From Brachionus rotundiformis (lineage: Eukaryota; Rotifera; Eurotatoria; Ploima; Brachionidae): a stretch of 64,000 bases of DNA. The DNA lies in assembly GCA_016802295.1 (NCBI GenBank), contig JAESIW010000179.1:186001-250000 (forward strand), given 5' to 3'. The position numbers and the translations under genes are program-made. Of this stretch, positions 20,858 to 34,500 are shown one piece after another (position 1 is the first letter of the stretch; every line of letters starts with the position of its first letter). The notes beneath the pieces are model-generated. The model worked only from the letters and a program-made list of their open reading frames with translations. It was not told the origin of the DNA and did not search any database.

Positions 20858-21750
20858 TTTTTTTTAATTATTTTTTAATTAATTTTATTAAATCTTACTT
20901 TAAATTAATAAAATTATCTGATAGACTTTATTATCAATTTATAAGTAAATTTTGAGAGTAATTTAGAGAATTATCATTAATTTAAAATTACATTAGTTTT
21001 ATGAAAAATTTAAAAAGCAATTGTTAAAGCAATACATTTTTTTATTTTAACGGGTTACCATAAATGGTTGGCCAAAAATTCAAAATAACTAGCAACACAT
21101 AAATGCTATCATATAAGGGCAAACTAGTTCAGAGATAGGAAGTCAATCAATACGGCAGAGTGGTTAAATTTTGAAAAGGATTTAAAAAAAAAATTAATTT
21201 TTAATGAATTTTAAAAACTAGAAAAAAATCTATAAATCCTCTAAATTTTACTATAATATAGAAAAAAAATAAAATTTTCAGTCCTGTTTTATTGGGTTAG
21301 AAAAATTTCAGAAATTTTTTTTTATGGACATGATGAATGAGAGAAAGAATTAGGAAATACCAATGGTTGTAATTAGACTTTATTTTTGACAAAATTAAGA
21401 GTTTAAACTTTAATAAATAATAATTTTAAGTCAAAAACCTAATCTTTACATAAGATAATTAAAATTTTTAATAGTTACTATAACAAATGAACTTTAACAA
21501 ATAAACAAGTTAATTGATACTCAAGTTAAATGACTCATCGATTATTCACCAAAATGACGCAAAGTGTATTTCAAGTATTTAATTAAAAGTTTCCCACCAA
21601 GCACTAATATTTGTTTAATTTCTTGGGTGTATTGAAATCTTCTGCTAATTAACAAAAAATAAGTTAATGAAAATTTCACAGCTTACAAACAGATCATTGA
21701 TTCTATAAAACGCAGGGCATTTTATGTAACCATTTAAAAATATTGAAACA
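20858..21750. other. intergenic, nothing recognised
   Basis: AT-rich sequence without open frames. The only item of note is a TATAAAA at 21704-21710 that fits the promoter of the next small gene. Confidence 0.5.
21704..21710 (+). promoter_or_regulatory. TATA box of the secreted-peptide gene
   Basis: TATAAAA followed by a slightly GC-richer stretch, placed to start transcription ~15 bp before the ATG at 21751. Confidence 0.45.
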
Positions 21751-21987
21751 ATGAAAAAAGTTCTAATCTTAATTGGAATAATTTTGGCTTTCTCAATTGC
21801 ATCTGATTGTAGACAACTATATAAAAGGCGATCTATTACAGAATGGAGATTTAAGCGAATGAATAACAATGGCATGGATTTGGATAGCCTTAATATTAAT
21901 GGTGACAAGTATCTTCCAATTACCTTCATTTTAAGAAATTTACCATTGTACGAAAAAATCAAATTTAAAAATTTACCAAATGATTGA
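21751..21987 (+). CDS. short secreted peptide precursor, possible neuropeptide
   Basis: It is 78 aa. Residues 1-18 form a classical signal peptide (MKKVLILIGIILAFSIAS). The remainder has dibasic sites KRR at 25-27 and KR at 35-36. These bracket SITEWRF, a peptide ending in RF, but with no Gly donor for amidation. A second segment rich in Asn follows (MNNNGMDLDSLNINGD). TATAAAA lies 41 bp upstream of the ATG and AATAAA at about 22036. Only one Cys (position 20) follows the signal region, so a disulfide-rich toxin or growth-factor fold is excluded. It could be a preprohormone or an unrelated secreted peptide. Confidence 0.5.
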   Translation: MKKVLILIGIILAFSIASDCRQLYKRRSITEWRFKRMNNNGMDLDSLNINGDKYLPITFILRNLPLYEKIKFKNLPND

Positions 21988-23059
21988 TTAGTTTTCCAAT
22001 ATAGTTACTCAAATAATGTTAATTTGTTTCTTTTTGAATAAAATATTAAGCATCTATGTATTTTTAACCAGTTATTAAAAATAAAATTGTTAATTAAAAA
22101 ATATTTACTTTAATTATTAGTTATATAAAATATAAAAAATGTGTAATATTAATTATTTTTATTTTAAAAATTTTACGCCAAGTATCAAAAAAAGAGATCG
22201 TGATTTTCAGAAAAAGTTCTCGATTCTTTTAAATATTCTAAAATAAATACGAATTTAATTAACAACTAAAATAAATTAGATCAAAATTGTTCTATATTGT
22301 AATATTTTTATAATGGTGAATTGAGTAAAAAAGCTAATAAAAGAATAATTCAACATTTTTATAACATCAATTAATTTAGACTAAATATCATTTTTTATTC
22401 AAATAATTTCTTAATAAAAAGTTTTTTTTCTTAAAAACAAAATTAGATTAGATTAAATTTTACAATAGTAAATCTTTTACATGAAACCAATTATATAACA
22501 ATTTTTTTCTCTACATTATTTAACCAAATAAAAATAATTAACAATATCTTATCAACATTTTTACCAAGTGGTTGAGAGGAAGGACTAATCTCCATTCCAA
22601 CCAGCCAATGCACTGCATAAATTAGTTAAAAAAAAATTAAAAGATTATTGATTATATTCATTGGACCCATACTATTTTGGTCAACTATCGTCCCAAACTT
22701 TTTTAACACAAGATTATCATTTATTAGTACTGTCTACACTTAAGCTTAAGCTTTATTATCCTAAACATTTTTTGACCTAAGTTTACTGGGTTTATTTTTC
22801 AAAACCATTTAATATATAACCAAAATCGTTTTGATTCTCATTGCCGATTGGAAAATTTTCAGCTTAAGTAAAAAATTAATGACTCGCGGACAATAGTCAC
22901 TGGTCAGCTTGTATATTTTAAAATAAATAAACTAAAATTTGAATGAGAAATAACAACACATTAAAGTTTTTTTCTGATATTAAAATATAACAGAAAAAAT
23001 TATTGCTGAAAATTTATTAAATCAATCTAAAAGTTTATTTAATTAAATGACTAATGTTT
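21988..23059. other. intergenic, 3' flank of the polycystin-like gene
   Basis: AT-rich with no open frames. A TTTATT at 23034-23039 gives AATAAA on the minus strand shortly after the polycystin-like stop codon and is its likely polyadenylation signal. Confidence 0.5.
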
Positions 23060-25565
23060 CTAATGTTTTAAATATTTGCTTTCGCAATTTTTAATCTGTT
23101 CTTGACAAGCATTGCTGTAATCTTCACAAGCTTGAGCCAGTCTAAAAAATGAATTCTCAAAACTCTTTTCCAAATCCAAATAAGTTTCGTAGCTTTGGTC
23201 ATTTTCAACTTTTTTCACTTTTAATTTTTCCATTAAATTACCAAATTTATCTTTTAAATACTCATACAAAATCGAATCTGGCCTAGTTTCTTCTTTCTTG
23301 CGCACAAACTCGTATTTCTCAGTAATCAATGTAATAAGCAAATTAAGTAGTACGAATACCAGTACCAAGTAAAACGAAACACAATACAATGCTTGAACAA
23401 GTGAGTCAGTATTGGTATACAAATTCGGCGGCAGTTTGTTCAAAACCATAGAAAAAGTAGTCTCAAAGGTTAGAACTATGCTCGAAAAATTAGCTGATTT
23501 ATCGTTCTCAATTACATAGATCAGCTGCGCAAAAGCAGACCAGAATACCACAAACACAAGGGTAAACTGTATCAAGTCATTTAATCCATATCGAATTGTT
23601 TCCATAAAAAATCTAATACTGTTATTAAATCTTAGTAATTTTAAAAATTTTAAAGTTCCTAAAAATCCCAAAAAGCCTAGCAGTATTCCCATTATATCGT
23701 TCCAATAGCTTAAAAGCTGAAGTTTGAATATTTTACCAGAATCTTTGTTTTTTAATTTCTCGAATAAATCATCCTTGGAGTATTGTCTGTATACATAAAT
23801 AGCCAGTATTGCCCATGAAAAAGCAAATAAAGTCCATTCTACATAATTCCACAATTGTTTGAAATAACCAAGACCATTTTTGATTATTGATCTAATTTCT
23901 TTTACCATGAAAAAGCATATAAAAGCCACATAAACCAAATTGAATACAGTGACAAAATAAAATGTTGATTTATCTCTATCGTACAGGACAACTGGCTGGA
24001 ACTTGCTTGAGGTTATGATAGTTCCGGTTGGCAAAAACTCAAATAGAATAGTACAGTAAGCAAATAAGTTTATGTTTACATTATAAAGTGAAAATTCGAG
24101 CAAAATAGCTCTGGTTTGAGAATTAACCCACTCATTCTCTTCTAAATTGGTTAAGTCAGTGCTGATTGTTTGTAAATTTTGACTTGTATTCACAATATAA
24201 GCATATCCTCCACCATAAAAGCTGCTAAAGATTCCCATATATGGATATGAATCTAGTTCAGTTGAAGTTTTATAGCTAAAACTTTCTTCAAGAGGCTCGG
24301 AAGTTTTATTCGAACTCCATCCAAGTCCATATGAACCTTTGTCTTGGTTAAATAAACCATATGGGTAAAAGCAATCGGCTGATTTATTAAAACCTAAACA
24401 GTTCTCTTTAATTATTCTCAGTTGTCTAATAATTGGATAACCTATTAAAAAGCTTGTCTGATCAACCAAAAAGCCAGAAGTTGGATCAAATTTTGGAATA
24501 GCATTTTCTTTTATCCAATTAAAAGTATCATGTGAAGTTTCAACTCGACTTAAAGAATTGGTATTGAATAATTGTTTTAAGCTATCTTGGTAGCTAAACG
24601 ATCTTATGTCCTTGTTGGTATAGGTTACCACAAACAAGATCATTAAAAAAATTGAATAGCATACTATCTCTCGAATCATCGACACAGCTTGCTTTTGCCG
24701 AATGTATTTATTTTTCTTTAAAAAATCTAATTCATTGGAAAAAATTTTTTCATTGTTTGGAATTTCTTGACCAGTCTCTTTTGTTGGCTCAGAACAATTC
24801 TCCAACTGGGTTGAATCATCAAAATTAGTGAGAGAATCTGCTTTGCGGAATATCAAGACCAAAAGAAATGAAATGGCTGCAACCTGAATTGGTTGAGTCA
24901 AAAAAAATGAAGTAAGTATTGATATTAGAAATGATGACAACCATTTGGAGACTTTTTCATCTCCGAACGAAATACCTTTGACAATTATGAAAAATAATGA
25001 TACACCAGTGAATAATACTGACAAAATGTAAGCAATTATTTTAAACCACCAAGGTAATTCAAGTTTTTTGCTTTTTTTGCTTTTTTTGGCCTTAGGTTCG
25101 GTATTTGGTAAGTATTTTTTCAATTGAACGCTTTTTGATTTTTCCATAGCTTCTCTCACTTTTTGAACCCTGGTTTTTCTCATTTTGGACCTGATGAACA
25201 GTTGAATGAGAAGGAAACTTGGTGGAAAACAAATCAGATTTGACATTATGCCAATTCCAATTTGCTGAGGGGTCAAACTGAATGGTCCGATCTGCAAACC
25301 ACTTGCCTTTGGTGACGAGTCAACATCGTAATAGAGAATATTGGCCAACATTGTAATCGCCAGAAGAACAAATGCACAGGTCAAGCGATCCAGTCGAGTG
25401 AATGAGCTTAGCGGTGGACGAATTAGAATTGAGAACCACAAGTGACCATCGCTAAGTCGGTCTTTGGTTTGCCTAGTTATCAGATATTTGAGGTTTTTTT
25501 TTTCAGATTCTCCAGCTACAGTTAATTTACGATCAATTGAACCATCGTCGCGATCAACTGAGAAC
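23060..25565 (-). CDS. polycystin-like exon 31: channel body and C-terminus
   Basis: Codes residues ~4913-5747. It opens right after PLAT with FSVDRDDGSIDRKL and DRLSDGHLWFSILIRPP, the PKD1-family junction. TM2-TM5 follow, with a Lys-rich loop containing KAKKSKKSKK. The large extracellular polycystin/TOP loop carries YGGGYAYIV and TRAILLEFSLYNVNINLF. It ends with six helices matching a channel core. The pore-loop region (about FETTFSMVLNKLPPN) precedes a last helix LVLVFVLLNLLITLITEKYE. There is no EF hand and only a short predicted coiled coil before the stop at 23060-23062. The acceptor is TTTTTCCAG at 25566-25570. Confidence 0.93.
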
Positions 25566-28500
25566 CTGGAAAAAGTTATTAATAAATAATTACTAATGAA
25601 ATAATTAATAAATAGTTTATCAATTTTAATATTTGGAACTGAATCGAGTGTGTAAACCAATTTATCTATTTGGAAAGTACATTTAGTGCAACGATGGAAT
25701 CAGAGACAAAGCTAAAATTGGAGAAGCAAGTTAGACCTTTTCTAGACACCGACCAGAATTGAAATAAATCAACTTCTGTAGAAAAACAAAGCTAAAACTG
25801 TACAAAAGTGAAATAAAAGAAACACTGATGTACAGAAGTGGATGCTGGATAATGCTGAACCTGATAAAGAGTGCCTGAATATCTTTCACTCTAGGCTTGG
25901 ACATTTACTTAGAGTGAAAGAAACAAGTTGGTCACCGCAAGCGCGACTAACAGTAACATGGATGTCAACAATCACGAAAGAGCTCGCTGAAGGGTAAAGG
26001 CAAAGGAACGACTTTGGTAAAAATCAAAAGTAATAGCCTTTAGTTCCACAAAGAGTGAATGAGAAAAAAAAAGATTTGAAACTAGTTTTAATTAAGCCAT
26101 TGAAGAATCTTAAAATAAAAATTAAATTTTGATAATTAATATTCCTATCATTTGATAAATTTTTAAACCGTGCATAAAATTTTTTAAAAATATATTTAGA
26201 TTAGACAAAAGTCACTAAAAAAGTCATTTGACTTGAGTCGAAATTTAATTTTTTAAAGGTCAAGTCACATCAAATGACTTAATTTTTATTTCTAAAAAAA
26301 CAAGTCATAATTACTGAAAAGGATCAACACACTAAAATTTTTAATTTTTTTATTAAAAAAGTGACCAATTTCAATCAAATGCTGAAACCAGTAACAAAAA
26401 AACTAAGCTTTTTTATAGATGTGATTCAATATAAAAAAAATTGATTAAAAAGCGCTATCTTTTTATTAAAAAATTAAAATCTTAAGTTTTTTGAACCTTT
26501 TCATCAATTTTGTCATTTTTTATCAGCCGATTTAGATTCACAACACTAATTTAAATTTTATGGATGATTTGATGCAAAATTTAATAAAAATAATAATTAG
26601 AAAAATATCCTAAATTAAATAAGCTTGTAGAGGTAGTCAAATGGTAGCTAAAACAAATCTGAAATAAATTAGAGTACAAGTCGGAGTAGCTCAAGGTTAT
26701 GGTTACATAATGTCAGTGAAGACTTGGTTATCTTGTGATTGAAATAACTATTGCAAATTAATATCATAAATTTAATTTAAATTTTATAATTAAAAAATTT
26801 AAAGACTATTGAAAGATAATCTGTGAAAAAATCTTCAAATTTTGGATAGAAGAACTACCAAATATTAACTTGAGAATTTTTATCTACTAACATAAAAATA
26901 AAACAAAATTCTCTGCTTTTAAAATTAATTAGTTTAAATACTTGGAATTTTTATTGCTTAAAAAAATCTTACCATTTTTCGCAAATAAAAATGAATCTTT
27001 GGTTTGTAGTTAGATCAGTTACAAAAGCATGCTTAAGGTACCATGAGGCTTCTTGTCTATTTTTGGCATTGTTCTCATGAAATATTCTACACATGTACAA
27101 ACTACCAAGAGGTTTTGCAGTCGAAAAAATAAAAGTATCAACTCCACTTCTCCTAAACAAATATTTATTATCTTTTTGATCATCACTCTTCATTAACAAA
27201 GATCCAGATTCGCAACTGTATCCGTATAGATTCATGTATACATCGGATTTTGTACCAGCATGCTTTCTCGATCCGGTAAAAAATACCACTTCGTAGAAAT
27301 ATTCATTTTCTGTATCTAGAACATGAATCTTGGTCTTTTTCTTGTCCAGCCAGTCCATGTAATAACAAAAGAGCGCTGACAGAATGTAGATACAGGCAAG
27401 AACTATTATTGTTGTGTATATGGTCGGATTGTTGGTAAAAGATGCATTCGCGAACACATCTGAAAAGTTTATTTCAGTGGGAAGAACCATAAAGCCTCCG
27501 GCAAAATCAGTCAGATGGCTAGAACGACAACTAGTCACCTCATAATTGGTCTCTTCATCTATCAGTTCTAATCCATCAGTCAACCATTTACCAGTCTTAT
27601 GATCCATGAAGTAGCATCCTGATGAAAATATGCGATAAGAAAAAGAATTTCTGAAAAGACTAACATTCATTTTATCGCTAACATTTTGACATGTAGCCAC
27701 ATCACTTAACTCACCAAGCTCACTAATACTCACACCAATTTTTCTTTTTTCCAACTTATCTATGCTTGATCTATTTATTCTAATTTGATAAAAAAATTCA
27801 TCATTAAGCGACTCAAGTTCACCTGGACATAACACTTTGCCAATATCGTAATTTTGCTTGTCTGGCTGATCATCTAGCTTGATTAAAATCAAATAGGAAA
27901 CAGATAAATTTTCAGGTTTCATTTGAAAGTAAAGATAAATGTCAGGTTTGATAATGTCAATATTTAAATACACAGTATTCTCTCCCATTGTGGAATTTTT
28001 AGATACATAGGTAAAATTTTGCGTAACCGAAGGATCTCTTTTGAAGCGAATTTCAAATGGTTCGCTTTCATTAGAAATCTTTATTTCATTGCCAAGCTCA
28101 GTTAAATAAGTAAGACTGACCATTGAAGAATTTTCCAAGTCCAAAGATGGTTTTAAAACCCGTGGTAACGAGTAACTCTTAATCATTAGCTTAGAGGAAG
28201 TATTTAAATTGGGTAATTTTAGACTTGCACCTTGTAGAGTTATGTTCTTGTCTTTTAAATCAGATGCCAATTCTCTGGATATCTTTAAGTCTATACTCTT
28301 TGATTTGATATGCGTCTCTTGGTTTATACTCAAGTGTAAACTTGATATATTAACTACATCTTGTAAAATTTGCTCAGTGTATTGGTAAAACTTGCTTGAA
28401 TTGTTCATGTCAGAGCTCAGCAGGGTATTGGCAGAAGTATCTAGGATTTTGTTTGCAGCTTGTTTAATAAAATCAAAACCATTATTTCTGGACATGTTTA

Positions 28501-31500
28501 CCAATGATTTAGAAAGAAGAAGAGTTTTTTCTATGGCTGTATTAGCGGCTAGTTCGGACACTTGATCAGTATTTTCGGTCAAAACAGATAAGACCGAAGA
28601 TATAACCTTAACACTGCTAATATCTGTAATTTCCAAATTAGCTGCTACATCGACCAACAATTTCTTAATTGTTTTTTTTGATTGAACATCAGTTGCGCCA
28701 GTGTTATCGTTATTAAGCATTGAGGTCATTGAGATCATGTCTTTGGAGGCTTGTTGAATGTCAGCTGACTTTAGGCTAGTTAGAAAATTTGAATTAGCCG
28801 GATCGTGGATGAGTTGGGAAGAAATTTGGGCCAAAAAGCCCGGCTTTACTCTAACAATGACAGGCTCTGGAATTAGATAAGCCGTAATGGCATCTGAGTC
28901 ATCAATTACTTGAACCAAGATGAAAAGCTTAAAATCGTTGGACTCCAAGCCTTGGGGAAGCTGTGCGTATAGAAGTCCCTGCCTATTGTAACTCAAAGCT
29001 ATTGGACTTGAGTCATTTGGATGCTGGGTAAAAAATTCATAGCGGACTATATAGCCGTCGTTGTCAGTCCAATTATGGCATTTAATAGTAAAATAAGTTT
29101 CCAAAGCAAAACCTTCGCTTTGGTCAACTGCGCACTTGCCATTATAAGGTTTTTCATTTATTTTGAGATTCATTAATGCTGTGCTGTTTGCTGAGCTTGA
29201 ATCAGGAAATTTAATAATTAAAGTGAGTTCAACTCTCCAAAATACTATTTCAGTAAATTGGCTAAAAAGAGTTGGTTTAATGGTGAATTCCGAAGTTAAA
29301 GATCCAACACTGTGCTTTTCAAGTAAACTTTTGTCCAATGGTTTATACGTTTGGTTTGTATAATAAAATATTTTATGCTCAAAATGCCGAGACACAGATT
29401 TTGAACAGCCAGTTTTACAGCTACTCTCCAAAATAAGTTGGTTTGCTGAATTTATTCGTAGCATTTTGTTTCTTGGGATGCAAAACTCTTGAATACGACA
29501 TCTTAAGTTAAAATTTTATTAAAATTAAATGAAATTTATAAATTTATTTGAGCATATTTTTAAAAAGCTGAAGAAAAATAATTCTAAATTTTTTAAATTT
29601 GTTAATATGGCAAGCAATTGGTTTTGAAAGAAATGTTATGCAATAAATTATTGGAAAATTTTTTTGAGATGTCCTAAATTTTAAAGTTTTTGTCTCAGAT
29701 TTATTTAAATTATGTCAAAATTTAATTTCATGTACAGAGAATTCTTTTACAAAAAACAACAACAAAAAAACTATTAATTTTTAATATTTCTCAATTAGCC
29801 TTAATAAAAAAGGTTAATTAATTAAATCGTAATAAATAAATGTCTTAAAAATTACATTTTATTGATATCTTAATTTTAAATTAAAATTTAGATAGATTAC
29901 CTAATTAGAGGAATTGGTACTTCGGAAATATTTTCGATTTCAACTTCAATTGTTTGATAATAGGTCTTGTTCAAATGAATTGTATCCAAAATGAATAGAT
30001 AATTAAAATTCTTCTGAAAACTTAGACTATTTGGATGTATTTTTAAGATTTTTTTATTCGCATCAAATTTAAATTGACTTTTATTATTAAAACACTCATT
30101 TAATTGCACTAATCCATCGTGGAACATAATTAAATTGTTGGAACTATTAAAAACAGTATTAAAATAGTCCAAATGCTGGTTCTTTTGTATCTTAAGACAA
30201 TAGAAATTTATATCTAATGACTCTATTTTAACCAAAAAATCCAAATCATATCCAAACTTTATCGGATTTAATTCCAAACTTTGTCCCAGTCCGATTTTCA
30301 TGTAATCTTGTCCATTTTCAAGACAAAACAAAGCTATCCCACCTGGAACAATTTTAAAGTATGTCTCTACTTCATGCTCTATTACGTTGTTTATGTCCTT
30401 CAGATCTCCGGTATTGATTATAACATGAATATTATGTACCAATTTGTAAGTTCCATAATAAAGGATGTTACTTAAAATAGTTAAGCGTGCATAGCTAAAT
30501 GTAGGATTTTCTGGCATCGTAATTTTTTCAGTGAAATTTCCAAATTCATCCATTTTGAACAATGTCCATGATCTAATAATCTCCATTCGCTGTATAAAAT
30601 TAAGCTTGAGATTTATCTTAAATTTAATAATATCAGAGCGAAAGTAGATAGCTGGTGATGATAGATCTGACAAACCACTGCGATCAACAGTAGAGGTAAA
30701 TTCAAAGACTTTTAAAGTAAAAATAAATATTAAAAATAAAATTTAAAATTTTGAAAAAAAAACTAGAAGCACCAAATGTTGTGCTGTAAACAATCTTTTT
30801 TTAAAGTAAATTTTATCTATTGGTGCTTCAAGATTTCGTTTTCTGTCTTTTTAAAAAAATGAATTCTAATATTTTCAAATTATTTTAGTTATTAGATAAT
30901 TTTAAAAAAGTATCTGACAGTTCATGAAATTTATGAAATTTACCTAATTTGCAATCAGGTTTTAAGTCATCATAAAATTTGTTTATATAAATAGGAATAC
31001 ATGCGTCACTGTTATTAGAATAACCTTTAAAAAGTATTAGAAAAATTGACTGTGTAATTTATAATTTTATACTTATCAATTCACTATCTTTGTAAAAATA
31101 GTCCAATTCTCGCATTGTTGAGCTTCCTGTAATTTTTATAAAATAAAAATGGGTTAAAAATTTTGCTTCCAAATTTACCATTTATCAAGTCTATGGTTGT
31201 TTTGATATTGATTGTAGAGTTGGACAATTTGAATGCTTGGTAAAATGTAGCGAATAGGGGATACGTTTTATTGACCACTATTTCGCCCAAATAGTGTCCA
31301 TCTTCTATCACCGAATTGACCATGAATACCAAAGTATTCGCTTCGGACAACTCTTTTAGAGAGTCTCCAACAATTTCATAATCTGAATAAGTCTTAAAGT
31401 CAGTTCTATTCGTCACAGCAACCTGCCCGGACCCTTCATAACTAAGAACCATCACAGCCCCTTTTCTAACCCAAACAGGCTTGATAGAGATTAAATTTGA

Positions 31501-34500
31501 GCCTTCGACAAGATTGATAATTTGATTGAAGTAAATGTGGCCAAAATTTGAAAATTTTAGATTCCTTTTAAAGTAAGTCGAGCAAGGTATTAGCAACCCA
31601 CACTCATCAAACGACACTATTTCAACTCTCACAAGCCCAGAATTAATGGCCAATATTTTAAAACCCTTTAAACTAGTATCATACTTAAACTCATTGTTGG
31701 CCAAAAGATACTTTGTATTTTTGGCCGAAAAAGGAAATAATTCATTATGTAAGGATGGTCCAAAAGTTGATCTAAAAATGTTGCTTGTCGAGCTTATGGT
31801 TTCGTTTTCACAAGTACCATAGTCCACTAAAATTGTATTCTCGGGTGTTTGGGAAAATATTTTCACATTACAAATGACAAACAAGTCATTTACGATAGAA
31901 CAAATCAACTCCATGTTTTTGTGATTGGTAACTTTGAAATTTTTTTCAGTAGAGCCGATTGTGATTAGATAATCACTGGCAAAATCATATTGCTTGGTTA
32001 TGTTAATTTTTCCATAATAAAAACCACTATCTATCAACGCTTTAAAGAAGAAAACTCTTTTATTTAAAGATGAATGATTTGTATCAATAAATATATGGTC
32101 TTCATAGAAAAAGCTTTCTTTTAGAGGGATTTTAATTGAGGAAAAAAATTGGATAGTAAAAAGAGAATGCTTGGGAACATAAAATGGATAGGGGTTGATT
32201 ATTTTATTATAGCCCGATGATGGACTTAAAAGCCATGATGATAAAGTTTGGTTAAAATCTGGTGTTGTGAGGACAATTTCGATTTGACCAGAGCCTACTG
32301 CAGAGAACTCAAAGCCGATCAAGTTAGCATCAAATTTAAATTCGGAATTTTTAAGCAGGTATTTTCGACTGATTGATGTGTCTGGTAATTCATATTGAAC
32401 CAGATTATTTGGTATAGCTGTGCCAAAACCATCAATATATTCACCTTATAAAAAAAATTAAAGAATTAGATAGCAAGAATTATTTATGAATTTTTTAAAA
32501 TTAATTAGTTAATAAAAAGTTTTTTTAACTAATACTTAATCAATAAATTAGAATTACTTTGGGCTTTAAAGCTGTTGGTCGAACAATCGCCAAAGTCAAC
32601 CATAAATTCGTGACCATAATTCTGGGAAAGTAGAAAGAGTTCACATTCCAGAGTGTTGTTAACTGTTTTGCCCGAGTTTGAGCATCTAATGTCTCCAAAG
32701 TTGAGATTGGTAACATTTACAAATCTATCCAATTTATGATCAGAATTTCTGAAGCCAACACTAAGATTGAATAGTTGCCATTGAGAATCGATATTTAATT
32801 CATACACCATGGCATACTCAAAATAACTCAAAAAGTATTCTTGTTCTATGAGACAATTGAAGAAAAATTTCCAGTTAAAAATTGGATGAAGTTTAAACAT
32901 CTTAAAATCATGGATAAACAAGTCTGGATAAAAAAGTTCATTATTGGTGTCAATAGCAAGCAATCTGGGCGTTTGAGTGTAAATTAGAACCATTTTTCCT
33001 TTTTTCAAAAGAAATGAATCCTCGAGCTCAATTTTGTTGTAACCTTTATTTAACTGGAATGTAATTTTTTTTTCTTGTTCCTGTTCATCGGGAATGGAAA
33101 AATTCAATCCAAGAAGATAATTTGAGATTGAATCATTCAAGTTGCCAAATGAAATAAACTAAAGTAAAATTGTAAAACTTATGAAAATTTTTTTATTGAT
33201 AGTTTAGTAGGTAAATATTTCAAAAAATTCTCTAAATAATCACTAATTTTGCAATTAAAATTTTAAGATAAAACATAATTGACTTATTTGGTAAGCTAAC
33301 TCTAGAGATAAATTTATCTTCAAAAAATTAAAAAACATTTTAAAAAAAGGAATAGATCAGACCGTAAAAATTTCAGGCCTATCTTAATAACAACCATAGC
33401 CGTTTTGGGGAGAGGCTTAGAAATTTAGAGGTAAAATTTTGTCTTGAAAATAAATTATTAATCAAGTTCAACACGGATTTATTCCACCAAATATTACTTG
33501 GAAATCAACTAAATGTACTCTGTATAGATTTAAGCTTAAACGGCTTGGTATTGATGGAATGTCAATAATGGATTGAATCATTTCTTAGTTATCGTAAACA
33601 AAAAGTTGTATCAGGGTAAACAGAATCTGAATGGGGTATTATTAATCGATCTCTTACATTACTTAAACGATCACTTAATAAAATATATTATTTTATTTTT
33701 TCTATCTATAATATTATTTATTCGATTAATTTGATTAATTAACTGTCTCTAATAATAAATATTTATGTATCCTGAGTTTTTTTGTCACTAAATTTACTGA
33801 AGATGAGTATGATTATGATGAATATAGTTCTTAACTTAATTAATGAACAGTTGAAATTATCTCTTGATTTAATTTATTATCTCCTGTGAGAGTTTTTTTT
33901 GTGGATATTTAAAGATGATCTAATGTGATCTGAGTTTTCAAAGTATTGAAATGTCTGATAGTGAGTATCGAGTTGTTGATGACTATGTAACTTGCTGCAA
34001 ATATGAAACTTGTCAAAATACCAATCGAAGCTAAGCAAGTAGTTATTGGACAAAAACCTAGAAAACCTAAAAAGGCGCTTGAGTACCAATCAGAAGCAGA
34101 TAAAGAAGAGAGAGTTGTCAGCTCAATCAAAGTTCTAAAGCGAAAGATAACAGAAGTAGAGGAAGAAACTCCAAAAGAAGCAGTTATACCAACAAAAAAG
34201 AACAAAAAACAATTGATAAGGAAGCTGAAAAAGTAGTGCAAGCATCAACCAGCAGTGATATAAGTAAGAAAGTAGAAGCTTCACTAAAGAGAGGTAGAGA
34301 TAGACCAAGAAAAAACTTCTAAGATATTATTTTATTTGAAATTATTTGAAATATTTTATAATTATTTTTTTTAAATCAATTTAATAAATAAAAATAAGAT
34401 ATACTTTAAGTAAAATTAGTTGCTGTTTTATTTAATTTAGGAGACAGATTAATAAATATAAGTTAAGGGTATTTAGTAAAATAAGAGATAGGAAAATATT

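Larger units (their letters stand above)
25566..26972 (-). other. polycystin-like intron 30
   Basis: The 1.4-kb intron between the PLAT and channel exons. It contains a LINE remnant (25690-26070) and an AAGTCA-rich hAT-MITE-like remnant (26195-26315). The rest is AT-rich sequence with nothing recognised. Confidence 0.8.

Noticed and set aside
26625..26700. tRNA-like string with GGTAGCT and a following stem-like stretch
   Set aside because: No B box (GGTTCGA.. type), and no acceptor or anticodon stems can be paired consistently.
33877..34241. Minus-strand ORFs in the MULE-like element
   Set aside because: The basic, PRK-rich plus-strand frame fits a transposase tail better; the minus frames are hydrophobic shadows.
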